Source: Actinomycetota bacterium (GTDB lineage: Bacteria > Actinomycetota > Actinomycetes > S36-B12). Taken from it: a stretch of 41,156 bases of DNA. The DNA lies in NCBI GenBank assembly GCA_017857875.1, contig JAFMCH010000010.1:1-41156 (forward strand). The letters run 5' to 3'. The number at the start of each line of letters is the position of its first letter. Positions within the stretch are counted from its first letter, which is position 1. The notes below the pieces were generated by a model. It was not told where the DNA came from, made no database searches, and saw only the letters and a list, made by a program, of their open reading frames with translations. Positions 30,799 to 38,639 of this stretch are shown here, one piece after another. The position numbers and the translations under genes were made by a program.

Positions 30799-31953
30799 CT
30801 ACGGATTGTTGACTGACGCCAACAACTCTGCTCGTGGGTCACCTTGATCGGTGAGATCGGCAAAAGCCCGCAATGCACCACGCGCTTCGTCGTTTAAGGC
30901 AGTGGGCACCAGCACATCAACGGTGGCCAATAAATCGCCCTTCGTTCCGTCCTTACGCGTAACCCCACGCCCGCGGACCCTGAAGGATCGGCCGTTAGCC
31001 GTGCCCGGTGGAATCTTGAGGGTCACCGTTTTGCCGTCAGTGGTCGGCACCTTGATGTTCGCCCCCAATGCCGCCTCGGCGAAAGTGAGGGGAATCGTGA
31101 CACCTAGGTTGTCGCCCTTGCGAGTGAAAACCGGGTGCGGGGTGACGTGCACGACGACATACAGGTCTCCGTTGGCACCACCGCGTTCGCCAGGTGCTCC
31201 CTTGCCCTTCAACCGAATACGTGAGCCATCTTTCACCCCCGCCGGAATACGCGCCTGCACCGTCCGTGCAGACACACCGCGGCCGGAGCCCTGACATGTT
31301 TGGCACGGATCGTCAACAATCAGGCCTCGCCCATGGCAGGTAGGGCACGGCTCCGCGAAGGCGAATCCGCCCGCATTGCGCGTGGTTTGACCTGAACCTT
31401 CACACGTCGGGCAAAGGTGCGGCACGCTGCCGGCCTTGGCCCCCGTGCCATTGCAGCTCGTGCAGGCACCCTCACTTGACAGCCTGAGAGGCACGGTCAC
31501 GCCATCAAGCGCCTCATTGAACCCGAGCGTGATCTCACTTTCCAGGTCCGCGCCCCGACGAGGTTGCTGTTGGCGCCGACCACCTCGACCGCGCGTGAAA
31601 ATATCACCGAGCAGGTCACTAAATCCCGCATCCTGCCCTCCGAACATGTCGGAGAAGTCGTACTGGGCTCCGCCACCGGGTCGACCGGATCCACCGCCGA
31701 AGCCGCCACCACCACCACCGGCAAAGAGTGATCGAGCCTCGTCGTATTCCTGACGCGTCTTGTCGTCAGACAACACGTCATACGCCTCAGACACCTCTTT
31801 GAAGCGATCCTCTGCAGTCTTGTTGCCGGGATTCTTATCGGGATGAAGTTCGCGCGCCAACTTGCGGTACGCCTTCTTCATTTCATCTGCCGTGGCGGTC
31901 TTGGACACACCTAGGACAGCGTAAAAGTCCTTGTCCAACCACTCTTTGTTCAT
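30799..31953 (-). CDS. dnaJ: DnaJ co-chaperone
   Basis: A 384-residue type I J-protein that stimulates DnaK ATPase and delivers substrates. The J-domain (about 9-75) contains the HPD motif. A Gly-rich region (about 80-115) follows, then the zinc-finger domain with four CxxCxGxG repeats: [24 protein letters not shown] and CQTCQGSG. The C-terminal substrate-binding domain completes it. The N-terminal [12 protein letters not shown] matches the DnaJ1 type found in actinobacterial dnaK operons. Start ATG 31953 has GAAGG 4 nt upstream. It lies 33 bp downstream of grpE. Confidence 0.96.
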   Translation of the reverse strand: MNKEWLDKDFYAVLGVSKTATADEMKKAYRKLARELHPDKNPGNKTAEDRFKEVSEAYDVLSDDKTRQEYDEARSLFAGGGGGGFGGGSGRPGGGAQYDFSDMFGGQDAGFSDLLGDIFTRGRGGRRQQQPRRGADLESEITLGFNEALDGVTVPLRLSSEGACTSCNGTGAKAGSVPHLCPTCEGSGQTTRNAGGFAFAEPCPTCHGRGLIVDDPCQTCQGSGRGVSARTVQARIPAGVKDGSRIRLKGKGAPGERGGANGDLYVVVHVTPHPVFTRKGDNLGVTIPLTFAEAALGANIKVPTTDGKTVTLKIPPGTANGRSFRVRGRGVTRKDGTKGDLLATVDVLVPTALNDEARGALRAFADLTDQGDPRAELLASVNNP

Positions 31954-31986
31954 GCCGCCTTCTTCTTAGTCTCGTGCAGTGAGGGT

Positions 31987-32568
31987 CTAAGCGCCCGCAA
32001 CAGCAACCCGTGCTGGTCGAAGCACACGGTCACCATGTCGGTAACCCGGCTGGTACACGCTCACTACGATCGGCTCACTCAAACCATCGCGGTCTTCACT
32101 CGTGAGCGCCTCATGTAGCTGCGGGTCGAAAATATCTTCGGGAGCACCAAAGGTCTCGAGCCCTAACCGAGCCACAATCTGCTCGAGGTTTTCACTAACG
32201 GTCTTAAATGCTCCATCAAGTTCACCATGCTCGCGAGCACGCTCGATATCGTCAAGCACTGGCAACAGTTCAGAAAGAGTTGATCCGATAACACTGCTAC
32301 GCATAGCTTCTCGCTCACGATCGATCCGTTTACGGTAGTTCGCGTATTCAGCATGAACCCGACGTAAATCGTCGGTCAACTCAGCGACTTTGCTCTCGGC
32401 TTCATCTAGGTCGGCATCAAGCACCGACGCGTCGACCTCAGGTGCGAGAGCAGAAGCCTGCTCTCGCACCTGATACGTGTCTGGATCGATGCGACGTTTG
32501 TCGTTGATGCGCACACCTTCGACAGGTTCGCCTTGGTCACCGTTGGGATACGAAGGGGAGTCATTCAT
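31987..32568 (-). CDS. grpE: GrpE nucleotide-exchange factor
   Basis: A protein of about 193 residues that releases ADP from DnaK. A charged, disordered N-terminus precedes the long dimerising helix (LDEAESKVAELTDDLRRVHAE, YANYRKRIDRERE) and the beta-domain with LPVLDDIERA, FDPQLHEALT and YQPGYRHGDRVLRPARV, all typical of GrpE. I chose the ATG at 32568, which has GGAGG 7 nt upstream; an ATG at 32586 overlapping the dnaK stop would add six residues. Second gene of the dnaK operon. Confidence 0.95.
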   Translation of the reverse strand: MNDSPSYPNGDQGEPVEGVRINDKRRIDPDTYQVREQASALAPEVDASVLDADLDEAESKVAELTDDLRRVHAEYANYRKRIDREREAMRSSVIGSTLSELLPVLDDIERAREHGELDGAFKTVSENLEQIVARLGLETFGAPEDIFDPQLHEALTSEDRDGLSEPIVVSVYQPGYRHGDRVLRPARVAVAGA

Positions 32569-32582
32569 CGCTCCGCCTCCCA

Positions 32583-34427
32583 TCACTTATTTGCGTCGGT
32601 GGCTTCGTCGTCCACAATTTCTGCGTCGACAACATCGTCTTCAGCCATGTCACCTTCGGCTTCCGCGGCACCTTCACCACCGGGGGTCTGTTGTGCCGTG
32701 GCATACATCGCAGCACCTAAGGTCTGGCTGGCTTGGGCGACCTTATCCGTCGCTTCTTTCATACCAGGAATATCGTTGGCCTCAATGGCTTTTTTGAGTT
32801 CATCAAGTGGCCCATCGACATTAGCTTTGGCATCAGCCGGGATCTGCTCCTCGTTGTCCTTAAGGAACTTCTCGGTCTGGTAAACCAGGGCTTCCGCGGT
32901 GTTCTTGACTTCGATTTCCTCGCGCAGGCGCTTGTCTTCCTCGGCATGCTGCTCGGCCTCACGCATCATGCGATCAATGTCGTCTTTACTCAGAGCACTA
33001 CCGCCGGTGATCGTCATCGACTGCTCTTTACCGGTAGCGGTGTCTTTGGCTGACACGTGCACGATGCCGTTGGCATCAATGTCGAAGGTGACCTCGATCT
33101 GCGGGATACCTCGAGGCGCCGGCGGAAGGCCGGTCAGCTCAAAGGTGCCCAGTCGCTTGTTGTAAGCCGCCATCTCGCGTTCACCTTGATAGACCTGGAT
33201 CAGCACACTGGGCTGATTATCGTCAGCGGTCGTGAAGGTTTCGCTGCGCTTGGTGGGGATCGTGGTGTTGCGCTCGATTAGTTTCGTCATCACACCACCC
33301 TTAGTTTCGATACCAAGGGATAGCGGGGTTACGTCGAGTAGCAGAACGTCTTTGACCTCACCCTTGAGTACGCCAGCCTGCAAGGCAGCACCAATAGCTA
33401 CGACCTCGTCGGGATTGACGCCTTTGTTGGGGTCCTTGCCGGTGATGTCCTTGACGAGATCGGCCACGGCTGGCATACGAGTCGAACCGCCCACCAGAAC
33501 AACCTGATCGATATCGGCAACCTTGATGCCACCGTCACGCACGACGGCCTCAAACGGCTTCTTCGCCCGATCCAGAAGATCGCGCGTCATCTGCTCGAAC
33601 TGCGCGCGGCTGAGGCTTTCGTCGAGATGGAGTGGGCCATCAGCACCGGCGGTGATGTAGGGCAGGTTGATCGAGGTCTGCATCGAGCTCGACAACTCGA
33701 TCTTTGCCTTTTCGGCTGCCTCGCGTAGACGCTGCATCGCCATCTTGTCTTTGCTCAGGTCGATGCCATGGGCGTTCTTGAACTGCGTGACCATCCACTC
33801 GACAACCTTGTCGTCCCAGTCATCGCCACCGAGGTTGTTATCACCACTTGTTGCTTTGACTTCAACGACACCATCGCCAATTTCCAGCAGTGACACATCG
33901 AAGGTGCCGCCGCCGAGGTCGAATACCAAGATTGTTTGTTCGGCATCGCCCTTGTCCAGGCCATAGGCCAATGCGGCCGATGTGGGCTCGTTGATGATGC
34001 GAAGCACGTTGAGTCCAGCGATCTCACCAGCCTCTTTGGTGGCCTGACGCTGCGCATCGGAGAAGTAGGCCGGAACCGTGATGACCGCATCGTTCACCGA
34101 GTCACCGAGGTAGGCCTCTGCATCGCGCTTGAGTTTCATTAGGGTGCGGGCACTGATTTCCTGGGCGGTGTAGGCCTTGCCATCAATGTCGACCGTCCAG
34201 TTCGTGCCCATGTGGCGCTTCACGGAACGAATGGTGCGATCCACATTCGTGACGGCCTGGCGCTTGGCTACTTCACCGACGAGCACCTCGCCGTTCTTGG
34301 CGAAGGCAACAACCGACGGGGTAGTGCGGGCGCCTTCTGCGTTAGTAATGACGACGGGATCGCCGCCCTCTAGAACGGACACGACGGAGTTGGTCGTGCC
34401 CAGGTCGATGCCGACTGCTCGGGCCAT
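32583..34427 (-). CDS. dnaK: DnaK (Hsp70) chaperone
   Basis: A 614-residue Hsp70. The ATPase domain starts [15 protein letters not shown] and includes [37 protein letters not shown] and [12 protein letters not shown] (the three Hsp70 signatures). The substrate-binding domain and helical lid follow, ending in an acidic [19 protein letters not shown] tail typical of actinobacteria. I chose the ATG at 34427, with AAGGAA 7 nt upstream. An upstream frame start at 34475 only adds promoter-proximal sequence. First gene of the five-gene chaperone run and the likely co-repressor of HspR. Confidence 0.97.
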   Translation of the reverse strand: MARAVGIDLGTTNSVVSVLEGGDPVVITNAEGARTTPSVVAFAKNGEVLVGEVAKRQAVTNVDRTIRSVKRHMGTNWTVDIDGKAYTAQEISARTLMKLKRDAEAYLGDSVNDAVITVPAYFSDAQRQATKEAGEIAGLNVLRIINEPTSAALAYGLDKGDAEQTILVFDLGGGTFDVSLLEIGDGVVEVKATSGDNNLGGDDWDDKVVEWMVTQFKNAHGIDLSKDKMAMQRLREAAEKAKIELSSSMQTSINLPYITAGADGPLHLDESLSRAQFEQMTRDLLDRAKKPFEAVVRDGGIKVADIDQVVLVGGSTRMPAVADLVKDITGKDPNKGVNPDEVVAIGAALQAGVLKGEVKDVLLLDVTPLSLGIETKGGVMTKLIERNTTIPTKRSETFTTADDNQPSVLIQVYQGEREMAAYNKRLGTFELTGLPPAPRGIPQIEVTFDIDANGIVHVSAKDTATGKEQSMTITGGSALSKDDIDRMMREAEQHAEEDKRLREEIEVKNTAEALVYQTEKFLKDNEEQIPADAKANVDGPLDELKKAIEANDIPGMKEATDKVAQASQTLGAAMYATAQQTPGGEGAAEAEGDMAEDDVVDAEIVDDEATDANK

Positions 34428-34480
34428 CAGAGTTCCTTCTTTCTGGTTGTGACGTGTAAGGGACGTTAAGTCCACTAGTG

Positions 34481-34509
34481 ATTATGCATTATCAAGCAAT
34501 ATGAGTCAA
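34481..34509 (-). promoter_or_regulatory. dnaK promoter: TTGACT-17 bp-CATAAT
   Basis: On the minus strand, TTGACT (34504-34509) and CATAAT (34481-34486) are separated by exactly 17 bp, a strong vegetative sigma-factor promoter. It would give a leader of about 45-50 nt with an AAGGAA ribosome-binding site before the dnaK ATG at 34427. The -35 lies inside the inverted repeat at 34492-34528, so a bound repressor would block it. Confidence 0.7.
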
Positions 34510-34528
34510 CTCGGCTCATATTGCTTGA
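34492..34528. promoter_or_regulatory. 14-bp inverted repeat, probable HspR (HAIR-like) operator
   Basis: TCAAGCAATATGAG (34492-34505) and its exact reverse complement CTCATATTGCTTGA (34515-34528) flank a 9-bp centre. Read from the middle, TGAGT-N7-GCTCA has the same geometry as the HAIR consensus CTTGAGT-N7-ACTCAAG, though the outer bases differ. It covers the dnaK -35. Its placement and the presence of hspR in the operon argue for HspR binding. Confidence 0.65.
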
Positions 34529-34595
34529 GCCCGAAGCTGCACAAAAATGTCCAATATTTTCTGTTGGCCTGTGCTGCGTGAGCGCTCATGACCGT

Positions 34596-34601
34596 TACTC
34601 T
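34596..34601 (+). promoter_or_regulatory. -10 box TACTCT of the Fe-S oxidoreductase gene
   Basis: TACTCT matches TANNNT and ends 6 nt before the ATG at 34608, consistent with a leaderless start. Confidence 0.5.
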
Positions 34602-34607
34602 TTCCCC

Positions 34608-36836
34608 ATGGATGCTCTAACGATCGTTCGCCTAGGCCTGGGAACGCTGATCATCGTGGTGGCTCTCGCCTTCGCCGCTCGTCGTGCTTTCTTTCTCAAT
34701 GCACTGATTCGATCCGGGCAACCTGCCGTTGATCGAAGCGGCCACCTGCCTCGGCGCGCTGGTACCGAGGCCGTCGAAGTGCTGGGGCAAAAGAAACTGC
34801 TGCAGTGGTTTGTGCCAGGTGTCGCGCACGTGTTCGCGTTCTGGGGATTCATCGTGCTGGGCATCACGGTCGTCGAGGCATTCGGCGAGGTGTTCATCCC
34901 CGGTTTCTGGTTCCCAGTCATCGGGACATGGCCGATTGTTCTCTTCCTCGAAGACCTCTTCGTAATCTTGGTGTTAGTCGGCATCATCATTTTTGCGATC
35001 ATTCGACTGGCCAACAACCCGCTGAAGCAAGGGCGCAATTCACGGTTCTTCGGTTCACATTTAGGGCCTGCGTGGATCGTCCTACTGATGATCTTCCTGG
35101 TGCTGGCGACACTCGAGTTGTATCGGGGTGCAAAGTTGGCGCTCTACGGTGATCTTCCGGGAGCGTTCTTGTCCAACACCGTCGCATCATGGATGTCGCC
35201 GCTGAGTGAAACCACCCTCGAATGGGTTGAAGTTGTTGGCATCTTGTCGCACATCGGCGTCATTTTGGGCTTCCTTCTCTTGGTGCTTCACAGCAAACAT
35301 CTACACATCTTCTTGGCTCCTATCAACGTTGGTTTCTCGCGACTTCCCAACGGCCTCGGGCCACTGTTGCCCATGTATTCCGGTGGCAAACCTCTTGACT
35401 TTGAAGATCCGCCGGACGACGCGACCTTCGGCGTCGGGCGCACCGAGGACTTCACCTGGAAGGACACTCTTGACTTCGCCACGTGCACCGAGTGTGGGCG
35501 CTGTCAGTCCCAATGTCCCGCGTGGAACACCGGCAAGCCGCTAAGCCCGAAGCTCATGATTATGAATATGCGTGAGGCTTCCTTTGCCAAAGCGCCGTAT
35601 GTGTTGGCGGCACAAAAGGCCAACGGAGGTGCGAACGCACCCATGGGTGAGGTCGACGAGGGTGTACTCGCGACCTTGTCGCCTGAGATTCAAGCGGCCG
35701 TCGAGCGTCCCTTGGTCGGATCGCGAGAAGGCTTGCCGCACAAGGAAACTGACGGATACGATGCTTCCGGCCATCGCGGCCACGAGGGCCCGTACATTGA
35801 TGAAGACGCCTTGTGGTCGTGCACGACCTGCGGTGCCTGCGTGCATCAATGCCCGGTCGATATCGAACATATTGATCACTTCATCGACATGCGTCGCCAC
35901 CAGGTCCTGATCGAGTCAAATTTCCCTTCCGAGCTCAACGGCCTGTTCAAGAACATTGAGAACAAGGGCAACCCCTGGGGTATGAACGCCTCCAACCGCA
36001 ATGCCTGGATCGAAGAGGTCGACTTTGACGTACGAGTATTTGGCGCCGAGGGCGAAGACACCATTCCTGAGGACGTTGAGTACTTGTTCTGGGTCGGTTG
36101 CGCGGGTGCATTCGAAGATCGCGCCAAGCGAACCACCAAGGCCGTTGCGGAACTACTCACCATTGCGGGCGTCGATTTCATGGTGCTTGGCGAAGGTGAG
36201 ACCTGCACGGGCGACCCGGCTCGTCGTGCCGGCAATGAGTTCCTCTTTCAGATGCAGGGTATGCAAAACGTTGAGGTGCTCAACGAGATCGGTGCCAAGA
36301 AGATCGTGGTCACCTGCCCGCATTGCATGAACACTGTTGGCCGCGAATATCCGCAGATCGGCGGGAACTACGAGGTCGTTCATCACTCTCAATTGTTGGC
36401 TAGCTTGGTGAGCGAAGGTCGCCTCACGCCCGTCACTGCACCTGATTCGGGAGTTGGCGAGAAGATCACGTATCACGATCCGTGCTACCTCGGTCGGCAC
36501 AACGATGTGTACGTTCCGCCGCGTGAACTAGTGGCCTCGGTGCCTGGCGTTGACCTGATCGAAATGCCGCGCAGTGGCACCGAATCCTTCTGCTGTGGCG
36601 CCGGCGGTGCTCGCATGTGGATGGAAGAGAAGCTCGGCACTCGGGTAAATGTGAACCGAGCCGACGAGGCAATCGCAACGGGCGCATCGAAGGTCGCCGT
36701 GGCTTGTCCATTCTGCAATGTGATGCTCAATGATGGCGTGACGATGCGTCAGCAGGAGGGCCTGGCCACAGGCGTCGAGGTGGTCGACGTGGCGACAGTC
36801 CTCCTCGACAGCGTCAAGGCCAAGACTCCGGCCTAG
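34608..36836 (+). CDS. Membrane Fe-S oxidoreductase (HdrD/GlcF-like, Rv0338c type)
   Basis: A 742-residue membrane-bound redox protein. The first about 240 residues hold five or six hydrophobic helices of the nitrate-reductase-gamma/HdrE kind with several His residues that could bind haem. The cytoplasmic part has two 4Fe-4S motifs, CTECGRCQSQCP (293-304) and CTTCGACVHQCP (405-416). Two CCG (cysteine-rich) domains follow, one with CPHCMN and the other with HDPCYLGR...FCCGAGGARMW. This is the layout of the mycobacterial Rv0338c protein; related proteins pass electrons between a soluble donor and the quinone pool. The donor is unknown. I chose the ATG at 34608, because residues upstream in frame (to 34521) run through the dnaK operator. 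Confidence 0.87.
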   Translation: MDALTIVRLGLGTLIIVVALAFAARRAFFLNALIRSGQPAVDRSGHLPRRAGTEAVEVLGQKKLLQWFVPGVAHVFAFWGFIVLGITVVEAFGEVFIPGFWFPVIGTWPIVLFLEDLFVILVLVGIIIFAIIRLANNPLKQGRNSRFFGSHLGPAWIVLLMIFLVLATLELYRGAKLALYGDLPGAFLSNTVASWMSPLSETTLEWVEVVGILSHIGVILGFLLLVLHSKHLHIFLAPINVGFSRLPNGLGPLLPMYSGGKPLDFEDPPDDATFGVGRTEDFTWKDTLDFATCTECGRCQSQCPAWNTGKPLSPKLMIMNMREASFAKAPYVLAAQKANGGANAPMGEVDEGVLATLSPEIQAAVERPLVGSREGLPHKETDGYDASGHRGHEGPYIDEDALWSCTTCGACVHQCPVDIEHIDHFIDMRRHQVLIESNFPSELNGLFKNIENKGNPWGMNASNRNAWIEEVDFDVRVFGAEGEDTIPEDVEYLFWVGCAGAFEDRAKRTTKAVAELLTIAGVDFMVLGEGETCTGDPARRAGNEFLFQMQGMQNVEVLNEIGAKKIVVTCPHCMNTVGREYPQIGGNYEVVHHSQLLASLVSEGRLTPVTAPDSGVGEKITYHDPCYLGRHNDVYVPPRELVASVPGVDLIEMPRSGTESFCCGAGGARMWMEEKLGTRVNVNRADEAIATGASKVAVACPFCNVMLNDGVTMRQQEGLATGVEVVDVATVLLDSVKAKTPA

Positions 36837-36868
36837 AGCGCCATTAGTCGGAGACACTCCGGCGCCGT

Positions 36869-36874
36869 TACCCT
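36869..36874 (+). promoter_or_regulatory. -10 box TACCCT of the short FUSC-like gene
   Basis: TACCCT matches TANNNT and ends 6 nt before the GTG at 36881, consistent with a leaderless transcript starting 44 bp after the Fe-S oxidoreductase stop. Confidence 0.5.
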
Positions 36875-36880
36875 CGCCCC

Positions 36881-37861
36881 GTGAGAGGGAGCCTGAAAGT
36901 CGGCGTGATCGTCGTCGTTCTCTCGGTGATACTGGGACTGCCCATCGTGGTTCTCTCTCTACTGGGCGCCCCGACAGCTGGCAGTCTGATCGGCCTCGGT
37001 GGTCTCGCGATCGCATTCGTCGCGCGGACTACTCAGCCACGGGTATCGATCTACGCGGCACTCGGCCTTGGTCTTGGATCACTGCTCGTCGTCAATGCCG
37101 CCGCACATCCAGTGCTTGGCGTGCTGGGCATGGTGGCCATCGCAGCCGGTCAGGGAATCACGGCACGATGGACTTGGAACCACGTCTTCATACTGATCCC
37201 GATCACCCTGTCATTCATAGCCAGCGAATCCGTACTCTCGCCACCGGCGGTTTCCGCCATCGTGTTCGCCGCGATCACTACCGGGTACGCCCTGGTCGTG
37301 GCACTGGCTGTCTCATGGGTGAGTCGGCACAGCAAAGACGATAAAGACCAGTCGCCGACTCCCCTGTCGTGGTCGCGCACCGCTGCCTACGCCGGACTGC
37401 TGGTCGTAGCAACCGCGGCGACCAGCACCATCGCGCTGACCAACGCGTGGGGACACACGGGGGGCTGGTTGATCATGACCCCGTTCATCGTCATCCAGCC
37501 CTACGTCCAAGACGGCTGGCGCAAGGCTTTCAACCGAGCATTCGGCACGATCGCCGGAATGGCTGTCGCCTACGCATTGGCCACCCTCGTCGGACAGGGC
37601 GCCGCCCTAGCGGCCGTGGGATACGCCTTCGGTGTCCTAGCGATCATCGCCGCTGTGAAACAGTGGCACTACGCCATCTATACGACCTTGCTCACCCCCG
37701 CTGTCGTCATCTTGGAAAGCGCCGGACGGCCCATCGAGGAGACAGGTGATCACCGCATCGTGGCGACACTGATCGGCGTTGGGGTTTCGCTCGTAGCCAT
37801 GGCCGTCGCGATCCCGATCTACCGCCGGGGCGCCGCACGCGCGGAACTCGATCACTACTAA
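36881..37861 (+). CDS. FUSC-like integral membrane protein (short form)
   Basis: A 326-residue protein that is almost entirely hydrophobic. About ten membrane helices are arranged as two groups, split by a short charged loop (SRHSKDDKDQSPTPLSW) near the middle. The second half has the pattern ...GGWLIMTPFIVIQPYVQDGWRKAFNRAFGTIAGM...YALATLV, typical of the FUSC/ArAE (fusaric acid resistance, aromatic acid exporter) family, where an inward FxRxxGTxxG motif follows a membrane pair. It is probably an efflux or permease component; the substrate is unknown. It is about half the size of the FUSC-like protein at 38640-40769, with dcd between them on the opposite strand. Confidence 0.72.
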   Translation: MRGSLKVGVIVVVLSVILGLPIVVLSLLGAPTAGSLIGLGGLAIAFVARTTQPRVSIYAALGLGLGSLLVVNAAAHPVLGVLGMVAIAAGQGITARWTWNHVFILIPITLSFIASESVLSPPAVSAIVFAAITTGYALVVALAVSWVSRHSKDDKDQSPTPLSWSRTAAYAGLLVVATAATSTIALTNAWGHTGGWLIMTPFIVIQPYVQDGWRKAFNRAFGTIAGMAVAYALATLVGQGAALAAVGYAFGVLAIIAAVKQWHYAIYTTLLTPAVVILESAGRPIEETGDHRIVATLIGVGVSLVAMAVAIPIYRRGAARAELDHY

Positions 37862-38013
37862 GACCCGATCGCAACCGACACGGGTGGGTCGACTCCTCCG
37901 CCGGCGCGGAATTCTGCGATTTGTACTTTCCGTAATCAAAGGTGCATGAGCCAGGCCAGCATCCGATCCTTCACACCCGGCTTGGCGTCGAAGAGCGAAA
38001 AGTTTGGCTCGGG

Positions 38014-38598
38014 TCAGTTCACGCGAAGATCAGTGCGATGGAAGTTCGCGAACGAACGACTCGGGGTCGGACCGCGCTGCCCCTGGTAGCGAGACCCGTA
38101 CACCGACGACCCGTAGGGGTGCTCCGCGGGGGATGACAGGCGAAACAGGCACAGCTGCCCGATCTTCATCCCCGGCCACAACTTAATCGGCAGGGTCGCC
38201 ACGTTTGACAACTCCAAGGTCACGTGGCCGGAGAACCCCGGGTCGATAAAGCCCGCCGTCGAATGGGTCAACAGACCGAGGCGACCCAACGACGACTTCC
38301 CCTCCAGACGCCCCGCGATGTCATCAGGCAAAGTCACCACTTCATAGGTGGAGGCCAACGCGAACTCACCCGGATGCAAAATAAAGGCCTCTCCCTCCCC
38401 GGCCTCCACGAGCCTGGTCAGCTCTGGCTGCTCTTCGGCAGGATCAATGTACGGGTATCGATGGTTTTCAAAGACCCGGAAATAGCGGTCTAGGCGCACG
38501 TCAACGCTGGACGGCTGCACCATTGAGGCGTCATAGGGCTCGAGGCCAACGCGCCCCGCGGAGAGTTCGGCTTTGAGATCGCGATCAGACAGAAGCAC
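38014..38598 (-). CDS. dcd: dCTP deaminase (dUMP-forming type)
   Basis: A 194-residue trimeric nucleotide enzyme. The N-terminus is [11 protein letters not shown], the core is [33 protein letters not shown] (catalytic Glu and Ser/Arg residues, given here in parts: [32 protein letters not shown]), and the C-terminal [16 protein letters not shown] closes over the nucleotide. This closely follows the mycobacterial bifunctional enzyme that converts dCTP directly to dUMP and pyrophosphate, feeding thymidylate synthesis. The GTG start at 38598 has TAGCCT six nt upstream. Convergent with the short FUSC-like gene and divergent from the long one. Confidence 0.94.
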   Translation of the reverse strand: MLLSDRDLKAELSAGRVGLEPYDASMVQPSSVDVRLDRYFRVFENHRYPYIDPAEEQPELTRLVEAGEGEAFILHPGEFALASTYEVVTLPDDIAGRLEGKSSLGRLGLLTHSTAGFIDPGFSGHVTLELSNVATLPIKLWPGMKIGQLCLFRLSSPAEHPYGSSVYGSRYQGQRGPTPSRSFANFHRTDLRVN

Positions 38599-38604
38599 GC
38601 TCGA

Positions 38605-38610
38605 AGGCTA
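38605..38610 (-). promoter_or_regulatory. -10 box TAGCCT of dcd
   Basis: TAGCCT matches TANNNT and ends 6 nt before the GTG at 38598. The 41-bp gap to the divergent gene at 38640 holds a mirror-image arrangement. Confidence 0.55.
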
Positions 38611-38627
38611 GCGGGCCTTTGATCCCT

Positions 38628-38633
38628 TAGGGT
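38628..38633 (+). promoter_or_regulatory. -10 box TAGGGT of the long FUSC-like gene
   Basis: TAGGGT matches TANNNT and ends 6 nt before the GTG at 38640. It lies 17 bp from the dcd -10 on the opposite strand. Confidence 0.5.
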
Positions 38634-38639
38634 CATGGC

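Noticed and set aside
34492-34528. CIRCE element (HrcA operator)
   Set aside because: It shares the N9 spacer of CIRCE, but the arms do not match TTAGCACTC. hspR, not hrcA, is in the operon.
37862-38013. Small gene or RNA between the short FUSC-like gene and dcd
   Set aside because: The 152-bp convergent gap shows only weak imperfect hairpins and short frames that overlap dcd; nothing supportable.
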